DNA from: Bombyx mori
Taxonomy: Eukaryota; Arthropoda; Insecta; Lepidoptera; Bombycidae
Direction: 5' to 3'
DNA: 64,000 bases
Assembly: GCF_030269925.1 (NCBI RefSeq)
Contig: NC_085116.1
Location: 2,170,001-2,234,000 of the forward strand
The notes beneath the pieces are model-generated. The model was not told the DNA's origin. It worked only from the letters and a program-made list of their open reading frames with translations, and did not search any database. The position numbers were made by a program, and so were the translations under genes. Below are positions 48,008-58,289 of this stretch, one piece after another; position 1 is the first letter of the stretch, and every line of letters starts with the position of its first letter.

Positions 48008-48322
48008 CGGAATGAATATGTTAGAGGAAGTCTGAAAGTGGCTCCTGTGACAGAGAATCTGAGAAGCGCGCGTTTGGGATGGTATGGACATGTGTGATGA
48101 GACGAAATGAAAATATGGTTGGTAAGAGAATGTTATCTATGAACATGGAAGGATATAGAGGAAAAGATAGAACTAAGAAGAAATGGAGGGATTGCGTGAA
48201 AGACGATATGGGTAAGAGGGGAGTGAGCGAAGAAATGGTATATGATAGAAGAGTATGGAAGGAGAAAACATGTTGCGCCGACCCCAGGTGACTGGGAGAA
48301 GGGCAGGATAATGATTATGATG
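48008..48322 (+). pseudogene. LINE ('CCADP' family) C-terminal fragment
   Basis: Same tail as 5484-5865 ('VRGSLKVAPVTE', 'WRDCVKDDMGKRG', 'CCADPR'). A one-base shift near 48093 breaks the frame ('ggacatgtgtgatgag' against 'ggacatgtaatgag' at 5484). A (gat)-like tail follows. Confidence 0.75.
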
Positions 48323-49486
48323 GTGGTTTTTTTTAGTAAAGTAATGTATTTTTTATGAAACTATCGATTCACTTAGCTGCACTAACATGATGGAGCGTAA
48401 ATAATGATAATAAAACATTTTTAAAATATGTTTTTTTTTTAAATCAGGATCGATTTTTTTCCGTCCCCTCATCAAAGGTGTCATTAGTACTATCGTCTGT
48501 CTTCGTTTTCGGAAGCGGTCTCCTAACACCCAGTAATATTTTTCTTTAATTTTTGTTTTTCCGGTTATATCTCCATTTGAACGGAGAGGGACTTTTCTAT
48601 TTCTTCTCTTAGTTTTTATTTTGCTACATTCGTTTTTGGTTCTATGATTGCAAATCAAAGAAGATTTTATTATTACACAAACGTTGACACTAAAATTTCG
48701 ATTACCAAAAGATAAAAATATAACTTTTTATTCGTTTTCCCATATTCATTTCGTCAATATTTATAATAACATAATAAATAATACATAATATAATAAAAAA
48801 ATACAGCAAGTAGTACTTGAGAACATAATTAGATTAGTGATGGCCGAAAATTAAAAAAGCCCAAAAGTTGGAATGGAGTAGCTCCTTCGATTCTGAAGTC
48901 AGTCAAATTTAAACAGACTGGTATTTATAGAGTGGACAAAAACCAACGCTGGATAGCAATCAACCCCCCAGAATCGCCAAATTCCGCAAACATCCTAAAA
49001 AGTACTAATTCAAATCACCTTATCTATCGCGTAATGATTTCATTTTCATTTTCATTAATGCATCGTCCTTTTAATTTAATTATTTATAAAGGGCGTCTCA
49101 AGGACGAGACACTGAATCCTTAAAAAAGGAACAAGCACATTAGACCCTAATCTGGTTTCGGCGAAACTTTGTATTTATTATCACCTTTGTGAACCTTCGC
49201 ATAACTTGTGCATTGAAGTATTTTCGGAACGTGTATGCGGCATTTTAAAATATACATATTATGAAATTCGGTATAGCCATTGTTGTTGCAACTGGGTTCG
49301 TGGCATAGCGTAGGAGCATCGCGGTCTCTCTCTTTACTGGTCCACTTTTAACACTGGTTGTCTCTACAAAATAGTGTCGAGAAAACAACGAAAGACATTT
49401 TATAATAAACGGTACGTAACCATTGCTTGCAGTAAATCTTAATGCGAAACAAACTTCTAAAATGAATTTATATTAATATTTACTTA
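48323..49486. other. no supported gene
   Basis: AT-rich. A lysine-rich 101-codon minus-strand frame (48353-48658) lacks an ATG at its start and matches nothing known to me. Confidence 0.35.
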
Positions 49487-49489
49487 AAG

Positions 49490-49670
49490 GTTGAGCGAGT
49501 TCTATAGCTTACCTAGTGTTCTCGGAGCCAATATGCGTGACAATGAGTACGGCCCTATTCATCATAAGACATAAGTTCGAAGTCTCAATTGAGTTCTATT
49601 ACAGCTGTCCCACCTTCCAAACCAGAACGCATGACTGCTTCGCGTAGAATTAGGCAAAAATAGTAACACC
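49490..49670 (-). repeat. SINE-A, highly diverged
   Basis: Blocks such as 'cataagttcgaagtctcaat' and 'gctgtcccaccttccaaacc' align in order with SINE-A. Confidence 0.6.
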
Positions 49671-50096
49671 CATGCATAATTTCAATATCCGGAATTGTCA
49701 TTTACAATTTTTTCGTTCAGTGCAGATACGCATGTCTTTATGCAAAATCGATGCTATCAATAAATTTATACGTTGCGATGCTTCGGTATTTATTGCATAA
49801 AATATTTCATCTCATAATCGGGACCCCTGAGGTACGGAGATAACTGATGACGCAAAACGTCAAAAACAATCATTAATATTTTAAGATATTATGACAGCCA
49901 AAATATTGGCTTTACAGACAAGACCCGAATGGCTTTTTAACACTCGTAAATTAGCTTGGTCTGTTCGTATATGTGTGTGCCCGATATGCGAACGTTTTAA
50001 TAATACTTAATGTGTATTTTACTAGCAACGTGCCTACTTCTGCGACGATCCGGACATGCGTTCTAGTGGCAAGAGTAGAGAATTTAATCTCGCTCT
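49671..50096. other. no supported feature
   Basis: AT-rich flank of the SINE-T host element. Confidence 0.4.
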
Positions 50097-50230
50097 GTCT
50101 TGGTGGTGCAGTAATTAGCGGCCCTGACTCTTGCACGCCTAGGATCGTGGGTTCGATTCCCACATCGGGCAAGCATAGCGTGATGAAAAATGTGTGAGGT
50201 TTGTTTGATCTTTGTCTGGGTGTTTATTAT

Positions 50231-50413
50231 CTAAAAACTCGCCCGCTTCGCTGCGCATTTAAAATTAACATTATTATTTATTGTCATTATAATTAGGAAG
50301 TCCAACACTCATATAAATAATAACCTATCCATTAAGTACATGTATTTTCTACATGGACACCAAGTTTCAAGTCAATCGGATGCAACCACTGTAGATTTAT
50401 ATATTAGAATAGA
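50231..50413 (-). mobile_element. non-autonomous Helitron, short
   Basis: Matches 61819-62035 over most of its length, with about 35 bp missing. On the minus strand it starts 'tctattctaatatataaatc' and ends 'gcagcgaagcgggcgag', but its terminal CTAG has become TTAG. Confidence 0.7.
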
Positions 50414-50426
50414 TTAAGATAGATAT

Positions 50427-50728
50427 CTCCTCGCGGCTGTCATCCGAGTGTCTTCGCAGAGTCCTTGAATACTTTGGTCACATCGCACGGAAGGATGGTA
50501 GCAATCTCGAGAGGCTCATCGTGACTGGTAAGGTAGATGGGAAAAGACCTCGGGGGCGCAGCCCAATACGTTGGTCCGACCAGATCCGCACCGCTCTTGA
50601 TTCCACGTTTCACAACGCCCTCCACACCGCCAGAGACAAGAATGAATGGAGAAAAATCGTGCGTGCGAAGGTGATACAAAAGGCTGGTCACGACCCTCAG
50701 CAATGAGGAATACGACGCAAGGAGGAGG
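50427..50728 (+). pseudogene. 5'-truncated LINE, C-terminal RT tail, with TSD
   Basis: 302-bp 3' fragment. An open frame ending at 50706 encodes a LINE polymerase tail: 'VLEYFGHIARKDGSNLERLI', then 'GKRPRGRSPIRWSDQI' and the end 'KAGHDPQQ'. A (gga)-rich tail follows. A perfect 11-bp duplication 'aagatagatat' lies at 50416-50426 and 50729-50739. Polymerase catalytic residues are absent because of the truncation. Related fragments lie at 8985 and 33931. Confidence 0.88.
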
Positions 50729-50752
50729 AAGATAGATATAAGTATATATGTA

Positions 50753-50978
50753 TGTAGGATTTAATTATTACTAACATTTCTAATTATTGTAAAACATTTC
50801 TGAACGAGTGAAAGATTCTGAACGCATGATGTGTGAAAGGGACGGATGTAGCTCTAGTTCGCTCTCTCGCACGACGCCGCCATTAGGAGTAAGACGTGTT
50901 CAAAGTGCTCTCTAAGAATTAAATAAAAAGTATTGTGAAACCCTAGAAAAGAGTATTTCATTTAGACCCACACCTACA
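50753..50978 (+). repeat. 5' LTR
   Basis: Starts TGTAGGATTT and ends CACACCTACA, with a 6-bp terminal inverted repeat. It contains a polyadenylation signal AATAAA at 50922-50927. A promoter should lie here, but no clear TATA box can be singled out in the AT-rich left part. Confidence 0.95.
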
Positions 50979-51172
50979 ATTTCTCGTCCGGGATACTCAG
51001 GAATATCAGGGTCTAAATGATTTAACGTATCTACGCATATTTTACGAAGCTGTCGCGTGGTGTGAACAACGCCGCGGCCGCCATACTTAACCTGCGCCGA
51101 CGCCACGCCGCCGGTTACATTTTTCAAAGACGAAAGACGCATTTATACGACGATATACGACGATTCTGCACG
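50979..51172 (+). promoter_or_regulatory. 5' leader / primer-binding region
   Basis: The leader starts 'atttctcgtccgggatactc' directly after the LTR. A primer-binding site normally begins with TGG here to pair with a tRNA CCA end; that is not seen, so the primer cannot be assigned. The leader continues to the first suitable ATG at 51173. Confidence 0.5.
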
Positions 51173-53881
51173 ATGGCGGAGAGCAAAAACGACGATAGCA
51201 AGAATTTATTTTACACGATGGACGCTGTGCCAAAGTTCACGGGTGATGACATCACGTACTCTTCTGCGAAGTGGACACAAGATCTCGACGATAATGCCGA
51301 TATATTTGGGTGGAGCCAGCAGCAGAAACTCATTATAGCGCGACGATGTTTAGCTGGAACAGCAGAATTATGGCTAAAAAGCGAAAAAACTTTCAGAAGT
51401 TACGAAGAACTAAAAGTGGCTTTGATGAAGGAATTCCCTGAGGTGATAAACAGTAAACAAATGCATGAGACAATGAGCAGACGGAAAAAACAACCCAATG
51501 AGTCGTTTTATCAATATATGCTCGTAATGAAAGAACTCGGAAAAAGAGCTAAGTTTCCGGATTACGTCGCGATTCAGTATATAATCGACGGAATATCTGA
51601 CTATGAATCTAACAAGTTGTTACTCTACGGGGTAACGTCGTATTCTGTGCTCAAGGAGAAATTAGTATTATATGAAAGTTTCAAAGAGAAGTCCAAAAAA
51701 AGTGTTGATACCATGAGACGAGGTCAGCGAGACACGGCGGTAATGCCTAGGCAGATTCATCGATGTTACAATTGTGGTGAAAGAGGGCACCTATCTAGTT
51801 CCTGCCGCAGAGGTATCAAATGCTTCAAGTGCAACGGGTTCGGGCACAAGGGTACGGAGTGCCGCGCATCACAAGGTATGGAAGCTAAAAAAGCATCAAA
51901 TAATTATTATGGAGGAGGTGATGAACAAGATCGGCGATCTATGTTTGTTCGACAGCAGGAGGACGACGAGAAGAACGAGAACGAACTATACGAACGTGAG
52001 CAATGCGATTTAAAAGAGCAAGTGAGTGATATGCCAAATTTTAGTTGTCAACAACTAAATCATATTGTTTCGTCAAATTTATTAAATGTAAACAAACGTG
52101 ATTCTATAAACATGAGTGTAAAATCAGTAAAAGTTGGTAACTATGTGACTAATTGTTTAATTGACACAGGTAGCGACTTAAATTTAATAACTTTTGATTT
52201 GTTTACAAAACTAAAATGCGAGTACATACCAGAAAAAATGTTGCTTACTGGGTTAGGAAGCTCTAAAGTATATTCGATTGGTAAGTTCGACACAGATTTA
52301 ACTATTGACAGTCACAGATATAGTATTAATTTGTATATTGTACCTACAGGTGGAATACCATATGATGTAATACTGGGTCAACAATTTTTAGTAAATACTA
52401 TCACAGTTATTGACAGGGGTTTGGTTGAGGTCAGGCCTACTTGTTATGACATATCGTATCAAAATGCTATCTGTCTATCTTCCAGTAGCGATGACCGGTG
52501 TACAGCGGTGAGGGAAATTATTGACAGTTACACACCTTTGAAGACTAAAGATGCACCTATCAGGCTGAAGATTGTGTTGAAGGATGATGTACCAGTTTCA
52601 CAAAGACCAAGACGACTAGCCATCACTGAAGAACAGTTAGTTAAGCAGCATGTTGATGCATTGAGCAGAAACATACTTTTTGTTGATGTCGAGTTACATG
52701 CAAGAGTGAAGAAGGCTCAAGCAGATGACGAAAGTTTGAAGGTTATCAGAAAAATCTTAGAAGAAAATGAGTATGAAGATTATTTCCTTGAGAATGGAGT
52801 TATTTACAAGGGTATAGAAAAGAAGTTGGTGTTACCTAAGATACTGGATATGGAAATTATTAAGAAAGCACATTGTACAGGACACTTTGGTAAAAAGAAG
52901 ATAAGGGATATTATAGAGAAAGATTACTTTATTACTAAATTAGATAGCAAAATTGAAAAAGTAATTTCTACATGTGTACCATGTCTATTAGCAAGCAGGA
53001 AGTCTGGAAAGAAGGAAGGTTTGTTAAATCCCATAGAAAAAGGAGAATTACCACTGGATACTCTTCACTGTGATCACCTAGGACCCTTAGATGCAACTAA
53101 GAAAATGTATAACTACATACTTACTATAATTGATGGATTTACAAAGTTTGTGTGGATTTATCCAGTCAAGACTGTAACAGCAAAAGAAACTGTGGAAAAA
53201 TTGAGATTACATCAAAAGGATTTTGGCAACCCACGGAGGATTATCACTGACCGAGGTACAGCATTCACAGGCAGTGAGTTCCGAGAATATTGTGAAGAAG
53301 AAGACATCGAACATGTTACAATCACTACTGGAATACCTCGTGGAAATGGCCAAGTAGAACGCATGAACAGTATTATTATTTCTGCGTTGACAAAGATGTG
53401 TATTGAAGAACCTGGTCACTGGTACAAATATACAAGCAAACTACAACAAGTGATAAACAGCACATACCAGCGGGCAATCTGTACTACGCCATTCGAACTG
53501 TTAACAGGAGTGAAACTTAAACTGAAAGAAGATTTATCAATTTTAGAATATTTAGAAGAAGAAAATAGATTGCAATTTATGAATAGGAGAGAAGAAGCAC
53601 GAAGAGAAGCCAAAGCTCAAATTTTAAGAATGCAAGAGGAGAATAGAAAGACTTATAATAAACGACGTAAAGTAGGAGAAATGTACAAGGTTGGAGATCT
53701 TGTAGCTATTCAAAGGACACAATTTGGGAACGCCCTAAAATTGAAACCTAAATTTTATGGACCATATCGCATCACTAGGGAAATGGGGAAAGGTCGATAT
53801 GAGGTCGAAAAAATAGACAGAAGCAAAGATGGGCCAGTACGAACTACATCAGCATTAGATTTCATGAAGAGGTGGCCTTGA
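51173..53881 (+). CDS. Gag-protease-integrase polyprotein of an RT-less Ty3/gypsy element
   Basis: 902 residues in one frame. Start chosen at the first ATG (51173); upstream in-frame codons back to 51062 begin with GTG, not used in animals. Residues about 15-180: Gag capsid-like region. Residues 198-230: two CCHC zinc knuckles (CYNCGERGHLSSSC, CFKCNGFGHKGTEC) for RNA packaging. Residue 331: catalytic Asp of the retropepsin motif DTGS, with 'ILGQ' downstream. At about residue 489 the start of the pol linker ('RRLAITEEQ') joins directly to 'HVDALSRN', normally the end of RNase H: polymerase and RNase H are absent. Integrase follows complete: HHCC zinc finger (His567, Cys601), catalytic D634, D693, E729 (D-35-E) and a C-terminal GPY module near residue 863. 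No stops or frameshifts. It could make particles and integrate DNA but cannot reverse-transcribe itself. Confidence 0.93.
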   Translation: MAESKNDDSKNLFYTMDAVPKFTGDDITYSSAKWTQDLDDNADIFGWSQQQKLIIARRCLAGTAELWLKSEKTFRSYEELKVALMKEFPEVINSKQMHETMSRRKKQPNESFYQYMLVMKELGKRAKFPDYVAIQYIIDGISDYESNKLLLYGVTSYSVLKEKLVLYESFKEKSKKSVDTMRRGQRDTAVMPRQIHRCYNCGERGHLSSSCRRGIKCFKCNGFGHKGTECRASQGMEAKKASNNYYGGGDEQDRRSMFVRQQEDDEKNENELYEREQCDLKEQVSDMPNFSCQQLNHIVSSNLLNVNKRDSINMSVKSVKVGNYVTNCLIDTGSDLNLITFDLFTKLKCEYIPEKMLLTGLGSSKVYSIGKFDTDLTIDSHRYSINLYIVPTGGIPYDVILGQQFLVNTITVIDRGLVEVRPTCYDISYQNAICLSSSSDDRCTAVREIIDSYTPLKTKDAPIRLKIVLKDDVPVSQRPRRLAITEEQLVKQHVDALSRNILFVDVELHARVKKAQADDESLKVIRKILEENEYEDYFLENGVIYKGIEKKLVLPKILDMEIIKKAHCTGHFGKKKIRDIIEKDYFITKLDSKIEKVISTCVPCLLASRKSGKKEGLLNPIEKGELPLDTLHCDHLGPLDATKKMYNYILTIIDGFTKFVWIYPVKTVTAKETVEKLRLHQKDFGNPRRIITDRGTAFTGSEFREYCEEEDIEHVTITTGIPRGNGQVERMNSIIISALTKMCIEEPGHWYKYTSKLQQVINSTYQRAICTTPFELLTGVKLKLKEDLSILEYLEEENRLQFMNRREEARREAKAQILRMQEENRKTYNKRRKVGEMYKVGDLVAIQRTQFGNALKLKPKFYGPYRITREMGKGRYEVEKIDRSKDGPVRTTSALDFMKRWP

Positions 53882-54366
53882 CTCAATCTAACTCTGGTCT
53901 GAGTGTTTAGGTGCATTGTAACACTACACTGTTTGTTTATTTTAGGTTGATCTAGTATTTACATTGCTCATTTTGTTATTGAATAAGTAACTGTGAATAA
54001 TTATCATGCATTGCTGTTCTCTGTCATTGTAACTTGTTTGCCTCTAAACTGATAGTTTAAACCTACTGTTTTTGTTGTGTTATGTACTAAGTAAGAGTAA
54101 TTACTATTTGTTTTTATTAGCTGTGTGCAGAGTTATAGCATGATTGTTTGTAATAGGTAGTATAAGGTTTAACTAAAAATATTTTTGTAGCGTTATTATT
54201 GTGTAAAAATGTTTAGAAAAAAAAATTTGCATAGTAGTAGTATTAGGTAAATTAAGGTAAAGTTAGAGATTTTATTTTTGTTATTTTTATTTTTAATTCA
54301 TAAGAACTATTTTATTATCTCAGTACTTTCAGTCTGAGGCCAGACTGATGTGCAGGAAGGCCGAGT
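53882..54366 (+). other. 3' non-coding region of the LTR element
   Basis: 485 bp, AT-rich, no open frame. Just before the 3' LTR lies a short inverted repeat 'agtctg...cagact' (54332-54347) and a weak purine tract 'caggaaggccgag', the likely plus-strand primer site. Confidence 0.6.
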
Positions 54367-54592
54367 TGTAGGATTTAATTATTACTAACATTTCTAATTA
54401 TTGTAAAACATTTCTGAACGAGTGAAAGATTCTGAACGCATGATGTGTGAAAGGGACGGATGTAGCTCTAGTTCGCTCTCTCGCACGACGCCGCCATTAG
54501 GAGTAAGACGTGTTCAAAGTGCTCTCTAAGAATTAAATAAAAAGTATTGTGAAACCCTAGAAAAGAGTATTTCATTTAGACCCACACCTACA
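54367..54592 (+). repeat. 3' LTR
   Basis: Identical to the 5' LTR as read; AATAAA at 54536-54541 would end the transcript. Followed by the target duplication TGTA. Confidence 0.95.
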
Positions 54593-54700
54593 TGTATTTA
54601 AAAATATATATGTATGTTTACCAGTCTCTAGCATAACACAAGGAATCCTAAATTGGGGCCAGATGTCCGTGCGTGATTTGTTAACATGTTATTATTACAT

Positions 54701-55168
54701 TATTATCATTATTAGTATTAGTTATTATATTTTGACTCTGATGGTTGCACCATTCATCCTTTATAGACTAAGGGTTTCGTTCAAGAGGACTGTAACATCA
54801 ACTGACAACTGACTCAATTGACAACTTCCTATATAGTTGTTTAAAAAGGATGTTAGACAATTTATCTTTTCCCCCCGTTATTAATAAAAGCCTATGAAGG
54901 TTGGATCTTGTCTTACCTTTGTTCTGTAGAGGGGATTGGAGAAGTCCCAGCCAGGCGCGACGAAAAGGTAGCCGCATTTCGATATCTTCCTGCTTGCCTG
55001 TTGAAAAATAAGAACATTAAAACATTGTCAATACATACGCATACTAGTTATATCGTTTTTATGTATATGGAAATGAATTGTCTCGATCGTTTTACACTGA
55101 TTACTTTTTGATCGCCAGGTTTGGGGTTTTCGATCATGTCTTTAGTGTCTTTTTACTACTTTAGTTTT
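54701..55168. other. no supported feature
   Basis: AT-rich, nothing recognised. Confidence 0.4.
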
Positions 55169-55260
55169 ACTGCATAGATGGAAGAATCAACTTGGAACCT
55201 ACGTGATGTTAAGTGGTTGGCGGAGACCAATAACATTTTAATGCGCATGCCGCGATCCTC
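55169..55260 (-). repeat. SINE-A scrap, diverged
   Basis: 'gcatagatggaagaatcaac' and 'gatgttaagtggttggcgga' follow the SINE-A order. Confidence 0.5.
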
Positions 55261-55449
55261 AAAATCAATTTATATATGTCTATCGAAGTAAATATATATT
55301 TTTAAAAGCTTCTTGGCTAGTAGACTGCGATTGCTGTACCACTTAGTCCAGGTTCGATACGCGAGTTATAGCTGCATCTGCTGTTGTCTCGTACGTTTTT
55401 TTTCTGACACCCGTAACACAGGAGAAACTTTCTGTGACAGCAGTTGAAA

Positions 55450-55805
55450 TATTTTTTTTTATTGCTTAGGTGGGTGGACGTGGCTAGGTGGTGCGATGAC
55501 CTCCGAACGGTGGCCGGCAAGAAGTGAATGAGGAGAGCCGTAGACCGGGCTCAGTGGTGTGGATTGGGAGAGGCCTATGTCCAGCAGTGGACGACTGTGG
55601 GCTGTTGATGAGGTGGGTGGACGAGCTCAAATCCCACCTGGTGTTAACTGGTTACCGGAGCCCATAGATATCTACAACGTAAATGCCGCCACCCACCTTT
55701 GAAATATGGGTTTTAAGGTCTCAGTATAGTTACGACGGCTGCTCTACTCTTTAAACCGAAACGCATTACTGCTTCACGGCAGAAATAGGCAGGGTGGCGG
55801 TGCTT
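55450..55805 (-). repeat. SINE-A split by a LINE tail
   Basis: Left piece: poly(T) and 'gcttaggtgggtggacg' (to 55480). Right piece: 55611 to 'aaataggcagggtggcggt'. Confidence 0.9.
55481..55610 (+). pseudogene. LINE 3' tail ('EAYVQQWTTVGC' family) inserted in SINE-A
   Basis: 130 bp, close to 16354-16476. One Trp codon (TGG) has become TGA. The 13-bp duplication 'aggtgggtggacg' lies at 55468-55480 and 55611-55623. Confidence 0.92.
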
Positions 55806-56228
55806 AATTACTTACCTTAATTCGCGTCTTAACCAATCAAAAGTTACCTTTAAATTCTCCGTCACCAGAGTCATCGGACTGTTACGTATCTCCGATTTGT
55901 TTTGCATGTAATCGCAACAGCGGATGAAGCATAAAAACAATGTAATCAAACTAATGTCCCGCGATAAAAAAATTATTTTCAGATGTCGTTCTTTTTGAAC
56001 TGTAACAGAGTCGAAACAGTGAAATGTCGAATTACGTAAGGAGTTCAATGACTGGCTGCGGTAAAGGACCAGAAATAATTGTGACTTTTTAAAGAGCTAC
56101 AGGTTTTTTTTTTGTTTAACTTCAAAACTGTTACAGCTAAGTTTTATAATAGTTCACGGATTCACATTTAAATTGCCCTATAAATAAGTAATCTGAAAGT
56201 CGCTTAAAAGGCTCCCGGAAGATTTTTA
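55806..56228. other. no supported feature
   Basis: Nothing recognised. Confidence 0.4.
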
Positions 56229-56454
56229 TCTATACTAAAATTATAAAGCTGAAGAGTTTGTTTGTTTCAACGCGCTAATCTCAGGAGCTACTGATCCGAT
56301 TTGGAAAATTATTTCAGTGTTAGATAGCCCATTTATTGAAGAAGGCTATATATAGGCTATATATTGCACTTGGTACCTTAAATATTCCCTAAACATTGTA
56401 TTATTCAAAAATATTTTCACTTTCTACGTAAATAAAGTCGCGGGTAAAATTTAG
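56229..56454 (+). mobile_element. non-autonomous Helitron-like element
   Basis: Starts 'tctatactaaaattataaag' after A, continues with the moth Helitron block 'gaagagtttgtttgtttcaa', and ends in a degenerate terminus 'aaagtcgcgggtaaaatttag'. Confidence 0.65.
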
Positions 56455-56478
56455 CGTTATGCCAAATTAACTATTCGT

Positions 56479-56575
56479 AACGGCATATTTACGTTGTAGA
56501 TGTCTATGGGCTTCAGTAACCACCTAACACCAGGTGGGCTGTGAACTCGTCCATCCATCTAAGTAATAAAAAAAT
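56479..56575 (+). repeat. SINE-A, 5'-truncated
   Basis: Last 97 bp only ('catatttacgttgtagatgt' to 'aagtaataaaaaaa'). Confidence 0.88.
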
Positions 56576-56938
56576 CAGATTCTGGTTTAGGTCTGTTCAC
56601 ACCCTGTATTCAATGTTATAACAGTAGCGAAATGCGTTAACTCGTTTAGTATTGTTCCCATTATGAGTGCGACATTACAGCGCGTCGAATCCTAGTGCTT
56701 GCTATGGTCCGAGAGAAATGTCGCAGCGCAACCTAATATTACTAATATCGGCCGTTTTAAAAAATCTAAGCAAATCAGTTAAGATTTGTTTATTTTATTT
56801 ATTTCCGATTAAAGTAGACTGAAATGCGGGATGCGTGATGATCTAGGTCACCCAGAGACATGGACAGTATTATTGTTATAGACAAATCATTGACTACCAT
56901 ATTTAAATTCTGGATTATTGGATGCAGGTGGCAATGAA
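56576..56938. other. no supported feature
   Basis: Nothing recognised. Confidence 0.4.
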
Positions 56939-57015
56939 CCGGTCGCACTGGAAATCTATTGGAGAGGCCTATGTTCAGCAGTGGACGGCGATAGGCTGAA
57001 ATGATGATGATGATG
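56939..57015 (+). pseudogene. LINE 3' tail
   Basis: Encodes 'RSHWKSIGEAYVQQWTAIG' and a stop, then a (gat)n tail. Confidence 0.7.
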
Positions 57016-57020
57016 ATCGT

Positions 57021-58289
57021 CAAATAAGGAAACATGAGCTTTATCCACACATTTAGGCACAGTAAATAACCATAGATAACAACAAATAACACACATAAAT
57101 TACAGAGCCATGAATAATAAACAAACCACACGACACATTCAAAGGGATCCTACGCATTAATTATAAAAAAGACTTCATTGAACTGGTGAATGTGAGTAAA
57201 TCTGTACATATTTATATGGTATATAATAAAACAATGAATATTATAGACATAGAACCATTTTGTATATGGCAAAATTACAACCAATATTTTTTACATCAGA
57301 CATATTTGTTTTTCTCGTTATTCAATCTTACTCAATTAAAGGCTGGTTCGAAGGACAAGAATAAAACATCGTCAAGTCAAGTTATATATACATATATATA
57401 CAAGATTATGTTTAGGAGAGTAGCGTCATTAAATTGATGACATACATTCTTAAAAGATGTTCACGGGTAAGCCACTAAAATGGAGGTCGTATTCATAAAG
57501 AAATTCATAAAAACATGATTAACTTAATAAAACTCAAATAAAAGTAGGTGAAAAACACATTAAATTGAACATTTCAAAAGTACAGTTAATATTTGAATTT
57601 GATTAACGACATCTTAATCCTAATTATATGCGATATATGTATATATGTTAATTAACCCCTTGCTTAATAATCAACATGATAACTCATTAAGGTTTATATT
57701 TGTTAATCAAAAATTATTATACGGTAAAGGAAAGATTTCCGTCGAAGGGAATTCTCGTAATTTAAGTCTTGGTCAGTAGCGCGGCTAATTGGAATTTGAT
57801 AATTTAGTATTGTGTGAAAAAAATGGATCTCCATACTGCCATAATTTAATTTTTCCGTGGGCCAATTGCATCCCTAATGGTGTAAGTATTCCATCGATAC
57901 CTTACACATCACAACCTGTTCAGGCGTTTAAAAGTTAACACGAAATAAAGAAGCTCATATAACATTAGTACTAAAAATTATTACACTCCTCTTTTGGGCA
58001 ATTGTGTAAAAAATAATGCGGTTTTTTTTCAAATTGCCCACATTTCAATAACACCCGCAACGTGGTTTATTGAAATGACGTACCTGTAGATTCGAATGAA
58101 AATTAGCAATTTCATTTTATAAACACGACTTACTTAATTAATTATAATATATTAATTAACTACAGCTAGATTGTTATACTGAAGTTATAGGAATAATTAT
58201 TAATATATCTAACGTTTATGTATGAAATCTACATAGATAGCCGTCTGGTATCATATCGCTTAGATGATAGTTTCTAGTTATTTCTTGTG
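57021..58289. other. no supported feature
   Basis: AT-rich, nothing recognised. Confidence 0.4.

Larger units (their letters stand above)
50753..54592 (+). mobile_element. complete LTR retrotransposon (Ty3/gypsy type) lacking RT and RNase H
   Basis: 3840 bp bounded by two 226-bp LTRs that I read as identical base for base. LTR ends are TGTAGG...CCTACA. The host sequence TGTA is present once on each side (50749-50752 and 54593-54596), the 4-bp duplication typical of Ty3/gypsy integration. One long frame encodes Gag, protease and integrase without reverse transcriptase or RNase H. A 485-bp non-coding tract follows the stop codon. It inserted into the body of an older tRNA-derived SINE. Identical LTRs and an intact frame indicate a recent insertion. 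Confidence 0.95.
50097..54700 (+). repeat. SINE-T (tRNA-derived) split by three insertions
   Basis: The head 50097-50230 has an A-box-like 'tggtggtgcagtaattagcg' and the B box 'gtgggttcgattcccacatc', followed by 'gatctttgtctgggtg'. The tail 54597-54700 ('gtatgtttaccagtctctag', 'attggggccagatg') matches the other half of the minus-strand copy at 26161-26480. Between head and tail lie a Helitron fragment, a LINE fragment and the LTR retrotransposon. Confidence 0.7.

Noticed and set aside
48353..48658. 101-codon lysine-rich minus-strand frame
   Set aside because: The open frame starts at TTG rather than ATG, the composition is that of AT-rich DNA, and no motif or splice sites were found.
50097..50175. 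Functional tRNA gene
   Set aside because: The B box is good, but no acceptor stem closes and the sequence continues into a SINE body also seen at 26161-26480.
51062..51172. Upstream extension of the polyprotein by 37 codons
   Set aside because: It would begin at GTG, which animal ribosomes rarely use; the first ATG in frame is at 51173.
51774..52013. 79-codon overlapping frame inside Gag
   Set aside because: It lies out of frame over the zinc-knuckle region and has no independent features; a shadow of the main frame.
54593..54720. Unique flank of the LTR element
   Set aside because: It aligns with the body of the tRNA-derived SINE at 26161-26480, so it is the other half of the host SINE.
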